This document shows, in pieces, positions 6,750-16,300 of a stretch of DNA of 18,292 nt. Position 1 is the stretch's first letter, and each line of letters starts with the position of its first letter. This stretch comes from Christensenella sp. UBA1782 (lineage in GTDB: Bacteria; Bacillota; Clostridia; Christensenellales; DTU072): positions 28,765 through 47,056 of the forward strand of contig DCGI01000100.1 of assembly GCA_002315475.1 (NCBI GenBank), written 5' to 3'. Below the pieces are notes generated by a model. It was not told where the DNA came from, did no database searches, and saw only the letters and a program-made list of their open reading frames with translations. A program made the position numbers and the translations under genes.

Positions 6750-8033
6750 ATGAAAGAATTTGACAACATCATCGGCTACGAATCGGTCAAGAACGAACTT
6801 TACCAAATCATCGACATTTTTAAGAACCAAGAAACGTACAAAAAAATGGGTGCCAAACTGCCCCGAGGCGTCCTGCTCTACGGCAATCCGGGCATGGGAA
6901 AAACCATGCTGGCGCAAGCACTTATCGAAGCGTGCGGCGTAAAATCCTTCCTTCTCAAAAAGAAAAAGGACAACAGGGATTCTCTCCAAGAAATATCCGA
7001 CACTTTCGATGCGGCAGCCAAAGAGAAAGCGGCGATTATTTTAATCGACGACATCGACAAGTTCTGTGAAGTCGACGACATCGACGTCGACGACGAGGCT
7101 TTCGTCGCCATGCAAACCGGTATCGACAGTCTGAAAAACAAAAATGTTTTGGTAGTCGCCACCGCCAACAATTACCGCAGACTTCCCGACTCTTTGAGAA
7201 GGAACGGAAGATTCGACAGAAAAATCGGACTGAAGAGTCCCACGAACGAAGACGCCCGAAAAATCATCGAGTTTTACATGAAAACCAAAAAAGTAAACGA
7301 AAACATTAACTACGAAGACGTAGCCAAAATGATTAGTTATACCTCTTGCGCCGATTTGGAAACCATTCTGAACGAGAGTGCCATCTATGCCGCCTATCAA
7401 AGAAAAGACAGTATCGATATCGACGACGTCGTCAAGGCATTCCTCCGCAACGAGTATAACGTTTCGGACGACGACCTGCAATGCAACAAAGAAGACATCG
7501 AAGCGGTCGCTTTGCACGAAGCGGGGCACGTAGCCATGGCCGAAATCCTGAAAGAAGGAAGCGTGGGCTTCGTCTGCATACAACCGTCGAGCAAGGGAAA
7601 AACCGAAGGTTTCACCCATCTCTGCAACGAGCTGAAAAGAAGACCGGAGAACGTTTTGATTGCTCTCGGCGGCAAAGTTGCGGTCGAATTGTTCTACGAG
7701 GGCAGATGTGCCAGCGGCTGTCAAAGCGACCTCGAAAGAGCGGCTACCATGCTCCGCGACGGTATCAGCGAAAGCGGCACTTGCGGAATCGGTATGTTGG
7801 ACGTCGCCAACCATCGTTTCCCGAACACTTCGGAATCCCTGAACGCAAGAAACGAGGCGGTCACGCAAGCGGAATTGGAACGGCACCTGTTCCTCGCAAA
7901 AACCATCCTCTTGAACAACAAGGAATTCGTCAAAAAACTTTCCGAAAAGTTACGGACGAAACGCACCCTTCTGTTTTCCGAAATCCGAGAAATTCGGAAA
8001 ACGGTCACCGTCACCGAAACGGAGATTAACTAA
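6750..8033 (+). CDS. Soluble FtsH-like AAA+ zinc protease
   Basis: The 427 residues hold an AAA+ ATPase domain and a peptidase M41 domain, as in FtsH, but no N-terminal membrane helices; FtsH itself is usually 600 residues or more. Walker A is GNPGMGKT (45-52). Walker B is ILIDDID (97-103), with Asp101 where FtsH has the catalytic Glu. Sensor 1 is ATANN (137-141) and the arginine fingers are in GRFDR (153-157). The stretch expected to hold the aromatic pore loop (FVG in FtsH) reads FLLKKKKDNRDS, lysine-rich and without that motif. The protease site is intact: HEAGH (256-260) and the third zinc ligand Asp327 in SDLERAA. It would be a cytoplasmic metalloprotease with altered ATP hydrolysis and substrate threading. 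Its own promoter follows the terminator of the helix-turn-helix gene. It could be an adapter-fed protease, a sensor, or a paralogue of the housekeeping FtsH. Confidence 0.9.
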   Translation: MKEFDNIIGYESVKNELYQIIDIFKNQETYKKMGAKLPRGVLLYGNPGMGKTMLAQALIEACGVKSFLLKKKKDNRDSLQEISDTFDAAAKEKAAIILIDDIDKFCEVDDIDVDDEAFVAMQTGIDSLKNKNVLVVATANNYRRLPDSLRRNGRFDRKIGLKSPTNEDARKIIEFYMKTKKVNENINYEDVAKMISYTSCADLETILNESAIYAAYQRKDSIDIDDVVKAFLRNEYNVSDDDLQCNKEDIEAVALHEAGHVAMAEILKEGSVGFVCIQPSSKGKTEGFTHLCNELKRRPENVLIALGGKVAVELFYEGRCASGCQSDLERAATMLRDGISESGTCGIGMLDVANHRFPNTSESLNARNEAVTQAELERHLFLAKTILLNNKEFVKKLSEKLRTKRTLLFSEIREIRKTVTVTETEIN

Positions 8034-8340
8034 TTCCCAAACGGTGTAGCTATACTCCATAGTTGCGCCGTACAAGAATACGTAGGTTTCTCCCCAAAAG
8101 ACGCCTCTGCAAGAATATAATATTTCCCGTCCGAATACCCTTCGTAAAACGGTCGCAACGTGTTTATTCCCGATACGGGATCGTATCGCATCCCCCTCTT
8201 TCCCGCCCCTTTTCGGCAAATCCACATTTTTATATGCCGCCTTTCAAAAGGGTATCCAAGGCGCATTTTCCAAAATCACGTTGCGATCGGATACGGCAAA
8301 CATCAGCATTTCTTCGTCCGTGCGACGGTCGTTATTTTCT
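8034..8340 (-). pseudogene. Possible decayed reading frame
   Basis: Minus-strand translation gives protein-like segments in two frames. One runs from about 8339 to a stop at 8244-8246 and includes RRTDEEMLMFAVSDRN. The next frame continues to a stop at 8030-8032 and includes RYDPVSG and YEGYSDGKYYILAEASFGEK. A frameshift near 8246-8266 would join them. There is no ribosome binding site, and an in-frame stop lies just upstream of the first segment. It resembles the C-terminal end of a lost gene whose product I do not recognise. It could also be chance coding character in a non-coding stretch. Confidence 0.25.
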
Positions 8341-8394
8341 CGTTTCGGATTCTAATCTACCCCGAGAAACAACCACAAAAACACGCGTCCTTGC

Positions 8395-8424
8395 AAAAAC
8401 CACCGTTCTCTGCGGTGGTTTTTT
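8395..8424. terminator. Bidirectional terminator-like hairpin within a larger palindrome
   Basis: AACCACCG (8398-8405) and CGGTGGTT (8413-8420) form a strong GC-rich stem with a 7-base loop. On the plus strand the stem runs into six T; on the minus strand into five T. It is the only terminator-like structure downstream of the protease gene, about 360 bases after its stop. A second, outer pair, CTTGCAAAAAC (8390-8400) with GTTTTTGCAAG (8426-8436), overlaps the same bases and gives an alternative fold. Confidence 0.65.
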
Positions 8425-8452
8425 CGTTTTTGCAAGCTACTCGATACGCATC

Positions 8453-8488
8453 GCCGAAAAACTTTTTGCAAGAAAAGGGATTTTCGGC
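8453..8488. repeat. Inverted repeat GCCGAAAA/TTTTCGGC
   Basis: Perfect 8-bp arms at 8453-8460 and 8481-8488 flank 20 bases that include another copy of CTTTTTGCAAG (8462-8472), the string used by the outer palindrome at 8390-8436. It sits just downstream of a minus-strand promoter-like element and would be the 5' stem of any RNA made from it. Confidence 0.4.
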
Positions 8489-8497
8489 AAACCGTAT

Positions 8498-8526
8498 AGT
8501 ATAGCACAAACCGAGCGTCCTGAAAA
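8498..8526 (-). promoter_or_regulatory. Promoter-like element reading leftward
   Basis: On the minus strand, TTTTCA (8521-8526) and TATACT (8498-8503) are 17 bases apart. The -10 surroundings (TGCTATACTATA) match those of the deacetylase promoter at 3656-3666. No gene follows; the RNA would end at the hairpin 8395-8424. Confidence 0.45.
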
Positions 8527-8615
8527 AATAACGTTTTTTTGAGGATGTCCACATTAAAAATACGAGTTTTTGAGGATTTCGGAATAAAAAATGCGTTTTT
8601 TTGAGGATTTGAAAA
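8523..8615 (+). repeat. Three tandem 31-bp repeats before the phosphatase promoter
   Basis: Units at 8523-8553, 8554-8584 and 8585-8615 share an A-run, a short CG-containing centre, a T-run and the core TTTTTGAGGAT. GAGGAT begins at 8541, 8572 and 8603, exactly 31 bases apart, close to three helical turns. The last unit overlaps the -35 region of the phosphatase operon. Phased A/T runs could bend the DNA, or each core could bind a regulator. The last bases of each unit differ, so this is not a recent slippage product. Confidence 0.75.
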
Positions 8616-8627
8616 ACGTGGTATACT
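8599..8627 (+). promoter_or_regulatory. Extended -10 promoter of the phosphatase operon
   Basis: TGG plus TATACT (8619-8627) forms an extended -10 box. At 17-base spacing the -35 region is TTTTGA (8599-8604), inside the third 31-bp repeat. The ribosome binding site GGAGG (8642-8646) lies five bases before the ATG at 8652. Confidence 0.7.
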
Positions 8628-8651
8628 TTATGAAAAAAACGGGAGGGAACT

Positions 8652-9368
8652 ATGCAACCGATTGTAGATATGCACGCCCACGTCGTTCCGCTCGTCGACG
8701 ACGGTGCGACAAGCTTGCGAGAGTCCTTAGCCATGTTACGACTTTCGGCTTCACAAGGGGTAACCGACGTCTTCTGCACGTCGCACAGCGGATACCGCAT
8801 ACGGGACGGGGAACGCTACCGAGAACAATTTTGGCGTTTACAAAAGGCGGTTCTTGCCGAAAGAATCCGTATATCCTTACATACGGGGTGCGAAATACTG
8901 ACCGAATTACGGTATTCCAAAGAGCTTTTTAACGGTATCGACAAAAAAATATTTGACACTTTGGACAATAGCAGGTATCCTTTAATAGAGTTCTATAGCG
9001 ATATTGCGCCCGACGAAGCCCTTTCTATCGTACAAAGAATTGTCGCAAGAGGCTATCATCCCGTCCTTGCGCATCCGGAAAGGAACGAAAATCTTTCCGT
9101 CGATACGGCGGAACGACTGATACTTGCGGGAGCTTTGCTACAAGTCAACGCATACAGTTTCGTCGAAGAACCCGACCTTGCGATACGGGAGAGAGCAAGA
9201 AAACTCTTGCAACGAGGCTGCGTACATTTTATCGGTTCGGACGCACACCGTTTAAGCCACCGTCCCCCGCGCCTTTCGGCGGGAGCTGCATACGTCCTCC
9301 GTAATACCGACAAAACCACCGCCGAAAATATATTGTTCGGCAACGCTCAAAATCTACTACACGTTTAG
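8652..9368 (+). CDS. CpsB/YwqE-type PHP-domain tyrosine-protein phosphatase
   Basis: The 238-residue protein matches the CpsB/CapC family, manganese-dependent PHP phosphatases of about 240-260 residues that dephosphorylate the tyrosine kinases controlling capsule and exopolysaccharide assembly in Gram-positive bacteria. Metal-site motifs appear in order: DMHAHVVPLVDDGA (6-19; His8, His10), TSH (43-45), GCE (79-81), HPER (141-144) and SDAH (196-199). All expected ligands are present, so the enzyme should be active. No cognate kinase (CpsD/YwqD) or capsule gene is in the window, so the partner is unknown and another phosphoester substrate remains possible. The gene is first in a likely operon with the ADP-ribosylglycohydrolase 30 bp downstream and is preceded by the 31-bp repeat array. 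Confidence 0.88.
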   Translation: MQPIVDMHAHVVPLVDDGATSLRESLAMLRLSASQGVTDVFCTSHSGYRIRDGERYREQFWRLQKAVLAERIRISLHTGCEILTELRYSKELFNGIDKKIFDTLDNSRYPLIEFYSDIAPDEALSIVQRIVARGYHPVLAHPERNENLSVDTAERLILAGALLQVNAYSFVEEPDLAIRERARKLLQRGCVHFIGSDAHRLSHRPPRLSAGAAYVLRNTDKTTAENILFGNAQNLLHV

Positions 9369-9398
9369 GAAATACAATAAAAAGAGGAGAGATAACAA

Positions 9399-10325
9399 AT
9401 GAATAACAAAGTAAAATCGGTCATGATAGGTCATGCGGTAGGCGATGCGGTAGGCGTACCCGTAGAATTCACACCCCGAGAAGAATTGGACGACGAACCC
9501 GTCGTCGATATGGAAGAATACGGAACCTATTCCATGCCGAAAGGCTCTTGGTCGGACGACACCAGTATGGCTTTATGCGCATTGGACGCCTTTGACGAAA
9601 ACAAACTGAACTTTGACAAAGTGATGCGGAATTTCGCTCTGTGGTATGACAAAGACGAATACACGCCGACGGGCGTCATGTTCGACGTCGGGAACACTTG
9701 CAGCACCGCCATCGAAAACTATACCAAATATCGACTTTCTTGGAAAGAGTGCGGGCAGGAAAACGAGTACGGCAACGGGAACGGTTCGCTTATGAGAATA
9801 CACCCTTTCGTGCTGTATACCTATCGTTTAGAAACCGATATACGGACAAAAATCGACATCGTAGAGCTTGCTTCGGCATTGACGCACGCCCATCAACGTG
9901 CCAAGACAGCTTGCGGTATCTATGCTTTTATTCTGTGGGAATTACTCGACAACCCCACCAAAGAAGCCGTAAACGTCGGTTTACAAAAGGGAAAAGAATA
10001 CTATCGAAACAACTCTCAGTACTCCCACTACGCACGTTTATTCGACGCAAACTTTCTTCATACCCGTCGAGAAGACATCAAAAGCGGAGGATACGTCGTG
10101 GACACGATAGAAGCGGCTATCTGGTGTTTGCTTACCACCGATACCTACCGAGACTGTATTCTGAAAGCCGTCAATTTAGGGGACGATACCGATACGGTAG
10201 CCGCCATTGCGGGAGGGCTTGCCGGTGCTTTGTACGGCTATGAGGGCATCCCGCAAGCGTGGAGAGACGCCCTCCTAAGACGACAATATATCGAAGAACT
10301 GTGCGATAAACACTTACCTTTCTGA
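9399..10325 (+). CDS. ADP-ribosylglycohydrolase (DraG/ARH family)
   Basis: The 308 residues, close to the usual family size, carry the di-magnesium site of ADP-ribosylglycohydrolases: GHAVGDAVGVPVEF (11-24), WSDDTSM (51-57), GNGSLMRIHP (127-136), LTHAH (161-165) and GDDTDTVAAIAGGLAG (261-276), where Asp263, Asp265 and Thr266 match the C-terminal metal ligands. The family removes ADP-ribose from proteins, nucleic acids or small molecules in the cytoplasm. Serine replaces the common alanine in GNGAAMR, a mild change. The start follows AGGAG, and the gene is 30 bp after the phosphatase, so the two are probably cotranscribed. No ADP-ribosyltransferase is in the window. The stop lies 8 bp from the convergent stop of the giant surface protein, with no separate terminator visible between them. 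Confidence 0.9.
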   Translation: MNNKVKSVMIGHAVGDAVGVPVEFTPREELDDEPVVDMEEYGTYSMPKGSWSDDTSMALCALDAFDENKLNFDKVMRNFALWYDKDEYTPTGVMFDVGNTCSTAIENYTKYRLSWKECGQENEYGNGNGSLMRIHPFVLYTYRLETDIRTKIDIVELASALTHAHQRAKTACGIYAFILWELLDNPTKEAVNVGLQKGKEYYRNNSQYSHYARLFDANFLHTRREDIKSGGYVVDTIEAAIWCLLTTDTYRDCILKAVNLGDDTDTVAAIAGGLAGALYGYEGIPQAWRDALLRRQYIEELCDKHLPF

Positions 10326-10333
10326 CGGGTAAC

Positions 10334-13300
10334 TTAGCCGATACGGTAGTCGAACGGAGATTTTTCGACCGCATTGGCTCCGGCAGAACGAAGGATGAAC
10401 GATAAGAAGATTGACACGAAGGTAATGCCGCCGAACGCAAAAGCCCACCAATAGGTACGTAAAATATAGAGATATTGGTCTTCTATGGTCAGTGTGGCAG
10501 TCTTATCGGGAATCAGATTGTAGTTTTCTTCATCACCGTAGAAATGTGCCACGACGGTGTATTTTCCGATTTCGGAAAAACCGTTGCTTTCGTATTCCAC
10601 GTATACCCCTTCGGGCAACTCGCCTTTAACGGCAACCGAATACTCCGAACCGTCGCAGGGATAGGTTTTATCGTTCAAGAAGACTTTGTCAAGGTTGTAG
10701 GTGGCTTTGTCGATAGTAAACTCGACCGTCTGCTCTATACCGGTGTATTCTTCTTCGGCTTCGACGTAGGCTTTCATGACGTAGGTACCGGCATGTGTCG
10801 GGACGATTTCGGAATAGGTACTTTCGTTCTTTTTTGCATAGAGGTACTTGACCGTACCGTATTTTGCATCGGATTCGGGGGCGTTTGCCGACGTACCGTA
10901 CACCCAGTTTTGAATCGACAACGAAAGGAACTCGTTGACTTCCTGCACGACTTTCGTTTGAATGCCAATCGCCAACGTGCCGAAAGATTGAACGGTAAGA
11001 AGTACGTACGTTTTCGAACCTGTCGTTTGTATCGAGAAGAACTGTTTTTCGCTATGGGCAAATTCTTGTTTCGGGAGCTTTACCGAAGTTTCTCCCTCGT
11101 TATCGTACAAATAAATAACGATGTCATCGGTCGTACCGTTCCGTTGGATCAGACCTTCGTAGACGTCGTCGGGCACTTCCAACTTGATGGTAATCGGTTC
11201 TTCCAGTGCGTTCAAACTCTTGGTTTCTTCACTGACTTTGCCGTTTTCGTCGACCGTTTCCACTTTTTGCGTCAACGAAATATCGTAAAAACGGGATAAC
11301 TCTTGATCGTATTTTTCTTCGGAAACCCTCTTGTTTAACAATTCTTTAACCGATTCTTCGGTTTCTTCGGAAGTGGTAAGAATGACGGTGGTGGTTTGAT
11401 TGCTTTCGGTTTCGGCGGCAAACTGTTCCAAATCGTCACTACGAGCTTGTCCGTTTATTTGCGTATTAACGGATTTTTGCACCAAAACCACTTCTTTTTC
11501 GACGTTTTTACCGTCTACTTCCACCGTAAAGTTTCTTTCGATTTGCTTGTTATCCAACGTAAACGAGGCTTTTAGGGTATATAAACCGTACGGGACTTTC
11601 TTAAAGGAAAGTGGTTGTTCGTCCAAAATACTTCCTTCGTATTTCGTTCCGTCATCGTTCGTCATGGTCAAGAAAATATCGGTGAGTTTGTTGCCGGATT
11701 CGTCAACGGCGGTAACGGTGACGTTTCCGATAGAACGATACACCGCCGTCAGCGTTTCGGCATGGGTAAAGTAATACTCGGGTACCGTTCCGTCTTTATA
11801 GGGGAAGAACACGCCGCTTTCGGTGTTAAAGCCGAGAAGTTCTCGCTCGTCTTCGGGTATTTCTCCCAGCGTTTCGCCTGCAAGCACGCAGGGACGATAA
11901 TAGGCAACCGCCACGTTTTCGGCGTTCCAATAGACGGTAACGGGAATCTTCTCTACCGTTCTGTCGACGGTAAAGGTTCTTTTTTCGTCCCCGAAAACGA
12001 CCGAAGCCGTCATCGTAAAGTTCTTTTCGGCGTCTTCGTACGTAATAACGGCGTTCACCGTCTGCACGAGCTCGGGATAACGGAGTGCCGTAAACGAAGC
12101 CTCCGCCGAGTACTCCCCTTTCTTGGTAGTCAGCCACGTCCAAACGGGTTCGTCATAGACGTTACCTTCGTACGTGGCGGCACCCTTCATTTTCCTGTCG
12201 GTAAAGCTCTTACCTTCTATGGTTACGCTCGCATAGTAATAGGTAAATACGTCTTCATCCTCCGAACGAATCTCGGGTGTTTTTTCGGTGACGAAATCGC
12301 ACCGAGAACAGGTGATTTCGACTTGTGCGGTGTAATCGCGTTGCCACGTGAAAGCCGCTTTGTAATCGTGTCCGAGAGGATTTGCGAAGGAATATTCTTC
12401 GATTTCTCCGCAAACGCATACGGCGGTATATATCGCGCTTTCGGTACAGGTCGCTTCGTGCAACAATCTCGTCGCATCGCCGTTATGCTCCGAAAAGCCG
12501 TGTGCAACGGTAAAGGTGAACGTTACGTCGTCCGTCGTATTGTCCGACCAAACGTAATTTCCGTCGGCTAAAGATACGACGACTTCTTGACTGCCCGCTT
12601 CGGTGCGGACGTTATTCTTTACCGTATAGCCTTCTCCGACCGCTACGGTATAGATTTGTTCTGCTCCGGTACAAGAAAAGACGGTATCGTCTCCCGCAGG
12701 TTTTTGCACCTCTTTTCTATCCACTTTATAATACTTTTTGGCGGAAGACTTCTCTACGGCAAAGTCGGTATTTTCGTGCGTGGCAACAAACGTATATAAT
12801 CCCGCCCCGCAGAATGTCTTGCCGTCCGACTCCGACACGAGCAATTCTCGCTCTTCTTCGCCGTCCCGATAATACGCCCGAGGTAGGTCAAAGACGGTAC
12901 CGTCATAAAGGAAAGATTTTTCTTCCCAAACGGCGGTCACCGCTTTGGGTTGTATCTCCCAAGAAAGGTCTGCCAAACGCACTTCGTTATAGTTACCTTT
13001 GTCATAGTCGAACGCAACCGAAGCGGTGTACTTACCGGCGTGCGTTTTTTCGTTATTTGCATAGGTTGCCGTAACTCCATCGGGGATACCCGAAACGGAA
13101 ACGGACTTCCTTTCTCCGTCAAACGTAAAGAGGGTATCGGTCGTCCAAGCGAGTGCCGAAAGGTCAAAAGAGGCTTTCTTAATAATAAAGCTCAGTTGCT
13201 TTTCGATACCCGTATAATTTGCCGTCCCGTTTACCGAATACAGAATGGTATAGGTTCCCGCATGGGTGGGTTCGGTTTCCGTAAACTCTTCTTCGGTATC

Positions 13301-16300
13301 GGCTTTCTTATAAAGATACCGTACCGAACCGAACAAAGAAAGGGCAGTCGGCAATAAACTTTCTCCGTAGGTAATCGACGCAATTTTCGGTTCTTTCGTC
13401 CATGTGTTTTTCGCTTGCAAGATGGAATACGAAAGGACGGCGGAGGGAGCGTCGGTATTCTTCCACGCACAGTCTTCGCTGTAAAGCGTGAGCGTTACGC
13501 CGTACGAACCCACGTCGATACCGCCGTTATTTTCGGTGATACCGTAGTATTTCCCGAGATAGCTATCGGAAAGCGTAGGCGTCAGCAAAGAACCCGTATA
13601 ATACAAGTCTTGTAACGAAGGTTCGGTCAAAACCAATTTTTGTACGGTGAAATTGTATTCTAAATCGTTATAGCTTTCATCGTCCCAATAGTAGTTTACG
13701 TTATCGATAAGGGATACCACGACGCATTGCGAACCGGCCTGCGTACGTTTATCGGAAGTAACGGTATATCGCTCCTTATCGGTATTCTTGGAGAAGGTGT
13801 AGGTGATTTCTTTGCCCGAATAGGTATAAGTCTCGGTGCTTGCCGTAGGCTTGGTAACAAAACAAGGTAAAATGGCGTAGTCGTGCGTTCTTACGGTAGG
13901 CAAGGCGTAATTTGCGTTGGAAAGCGAAAGAACCGATGCGGTATAGTTCCCGACCGTCGTGCCTTTTCCCGACAGTACGAGATTACAGCTATCGTCGTTA
14001 TAGACAAATATCGTACAAACGGGGAGTTGTGCCTTGCCGTTATAACGAAGTACCTTTTCGTCCCACGTCAAAGTCGTCACGAAAGGTTCTACGGTGAGGA
14101 CGCCCTGCACGAAGGTAACGGCATAATTATTGCTTTCGTATCCGGCGGGCGTAATGGTATACGTTCCGATTTTCCCGTATTGCGTATAGTCGAACGAAAT
14201 GGTCGGCTCTCCTTGTAAAACCTCTTGATTTTCTCCGATGACAAAGCCTTCGAATTCCACACCGTCACAAGCGGGTTCCTGTCCGTAGACGATGGTCTTA
14301 TCTATGGCGGTAATCGTCAAATCCTTCCTTCGGACGGTAAACTGTTTTTGCTTGCTCCCCGTAAAGTTACCTTGGGCGGTAATCGTCAAGACGTAGTCAC
14401 CGGCATCCTTGTATTCGTTATCGCTGATTTCGTACGTGACGTCCAAGCCGTCGATGACCGCAGAAACAATCGTCTGTTTTTGTTTTACACCGTTGTAAAT
14501 CAATTCTTCCCCGAGCGTTATTTCGCATTTCGAAACGTCTTTCGGCAAAATGTTCCACGTCTGCGTCAAGGTTCCCGTATAGTTCCCGTCGGCGACGACC
14601 GTCAAGACGTAATCCTCTTTGCCGACGTCGGTTTGTACGTTTCCGGTTACCGTAAAGGTCGCCGAAAGTCCCCCTTTCTCGACTTTCAGCACTTCTTGCG
14701 TTTGTTGCGTGCCGTTATACGTTAAGGTATCTCCGAGGGTGAGTACGCCATCGGTTACGTCAAACGCCTCTATCGTGAAATCCGCCTCGGTCGAGCCGGT
14801 AAAGTTTCCGTTTCCGGTGAGTTTTAAGGTGTAGAATCCGGCATTGGTTTCGACGTCGTCGGTGACGTCGTAGGTAGCGAGGAGTTCTCCCACCGCCACC
14901 GAAAGGACGGTTTGCGTTTGCGCTTTTCCGTTATACGTCAAGCCGTCCCCGAGCGTTACGACGGCTTCCGCTATGCTGCACGCCGTTATAGTAAGGGTGG
15001 CGTTCATGGCTTCTATTTCATTATAGTTCGATAGGTCGTACCCCGAGAACGATGCCGTCACTTCCTGACTGCCCACGTCCGTTCTGCCGTTGTTTTCGTA
15101 GGTAACGGTAATCTCGGTTTCTTGCTTAAAGGTTACCGCCAAACTGTGTTCTTGAGCGTCGTAATCGAATTGTCCGCCCACGAAACTGATAATATCTTGA
15201 ATGTTAAAGTCCGCTTTGGTGATGATAAACTGACTGACGGTAGAGGGTAGCAGATAATTGGCGGCTTTCCCTTCGGTACCGATTTTGGCACGGACGGTGT
15301 AGCTGCCGGCATCGGCGGGAACGGTACTGCTTTCGGGATAATCTTCCCCCGCTACGGTCGTACCGAAATAGGTAATCAAAATCGCAACGTCGTCGTTGTT
15401 TTCTATACAACCTTCCCCGAAACAAGCGGTGGACTCCACGACGTTTCCGTACGTGCCGCCGTTCGGCGTGATAATCACCGAAATCACCTTCTGCACGACG
15501 GTGAAGTCGCCCGCCACGTAAGAAATCGAATAGTTCTTCGACGAAAGTCCTTTCGGCGTAATAGCGTATTTTCCGATATTGCCGTAGCGTTCGTAACCGT
15601 AGTCGTAGTCGACCGTCCCTTCCAAACTTTCTTCTCCAATCAATCCGTTTATGCGGACGCCGTTATTCTTTACGTCGTCACCGTACGTTATTTCCACCCC
15701 TTTGGCGGTCACCGTAACGGTTTTTTTCGCAACGGTGTATTCTTTGGTTTCCGTTCCGGAAAAGTTGCCTTTGCCCGTCACCGTCAACGTGTACGTCCCC
15801 GCTTCCGTTTGCACGTTATCGCTGACGTCGAACGTCGCCACCAAAGAATCAATCAACACTTTACTGACCGTTTGCGTCTGTTCGGAACCGGTATACGTCA
15901 AGGAGTTCCCCAACGTGATTTCGGCACCCTGCACGCTCTTTCTCTTCATGGTATACGCGTGCGTAACCGTTTGCGGTAACTTATAATTGTTATCCGATGC
16001 TGCGAACGAAGCGGTCGCGGTATAGCCTCCTTCGCGATACGCCTTAAACGCCACTTCAAAGCTGACCGTAAGGCTCACCGAATCCCCTTGTACCGACGTG
16101 AAAGTAGCCGTCGGCGTTTGCGTTTCTCCGTTATAGGTAAAGTCGTCTTCGCACCAGTCGATCACGATTTCTTTGGCGAGTATCTGCACCGTAGCCGTTT
16201 TGCTTTCGGGTACGTTATAGTTTTGCGATTCCGTCCCGAAGGAGGCGGTTACCGTCACGATGCCGTCGTCCACGTCGGTCGCACTGCCGTCGTAAGAAAC

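Larger units (their letters stand above)
8390..8491 (-). ncRNA. Possible small RNA of about 100 bases
   Basis: A transcript from the leftward promoter (start near 8491) would run through the stem at 8453-8488 and stop at the terminator-like hairpin 8395-8424, giving about 100 bases with two stem-loops and no reading frame of note. I do not recognise a known RNA family. It may instead be the leftover leader of the decayed frame at 8034-8340. Confidence 0.25.

Noticed and set aside
7041..7886. Minus-strand open frame of 281 codons
   Set aside because: It is antisense to the FtsH-like gene, whose Walker and HEAGH motifs prove the coding strand.
8523..8615. 31-bp units considered as a CRISPR array
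   Set aside because: The units are directly adjacent without spacers, AT-rich and imperfect, and no cas gene is nearby.
10475..12571. Plus-strand open frames of 274 and 318 codons
   Set aside because: Both are antisense to the giant MBG protein, whose repeats and membrane helix are unmistakable; the plus-strand products are Phe/Gly/Arg-rich shadows.
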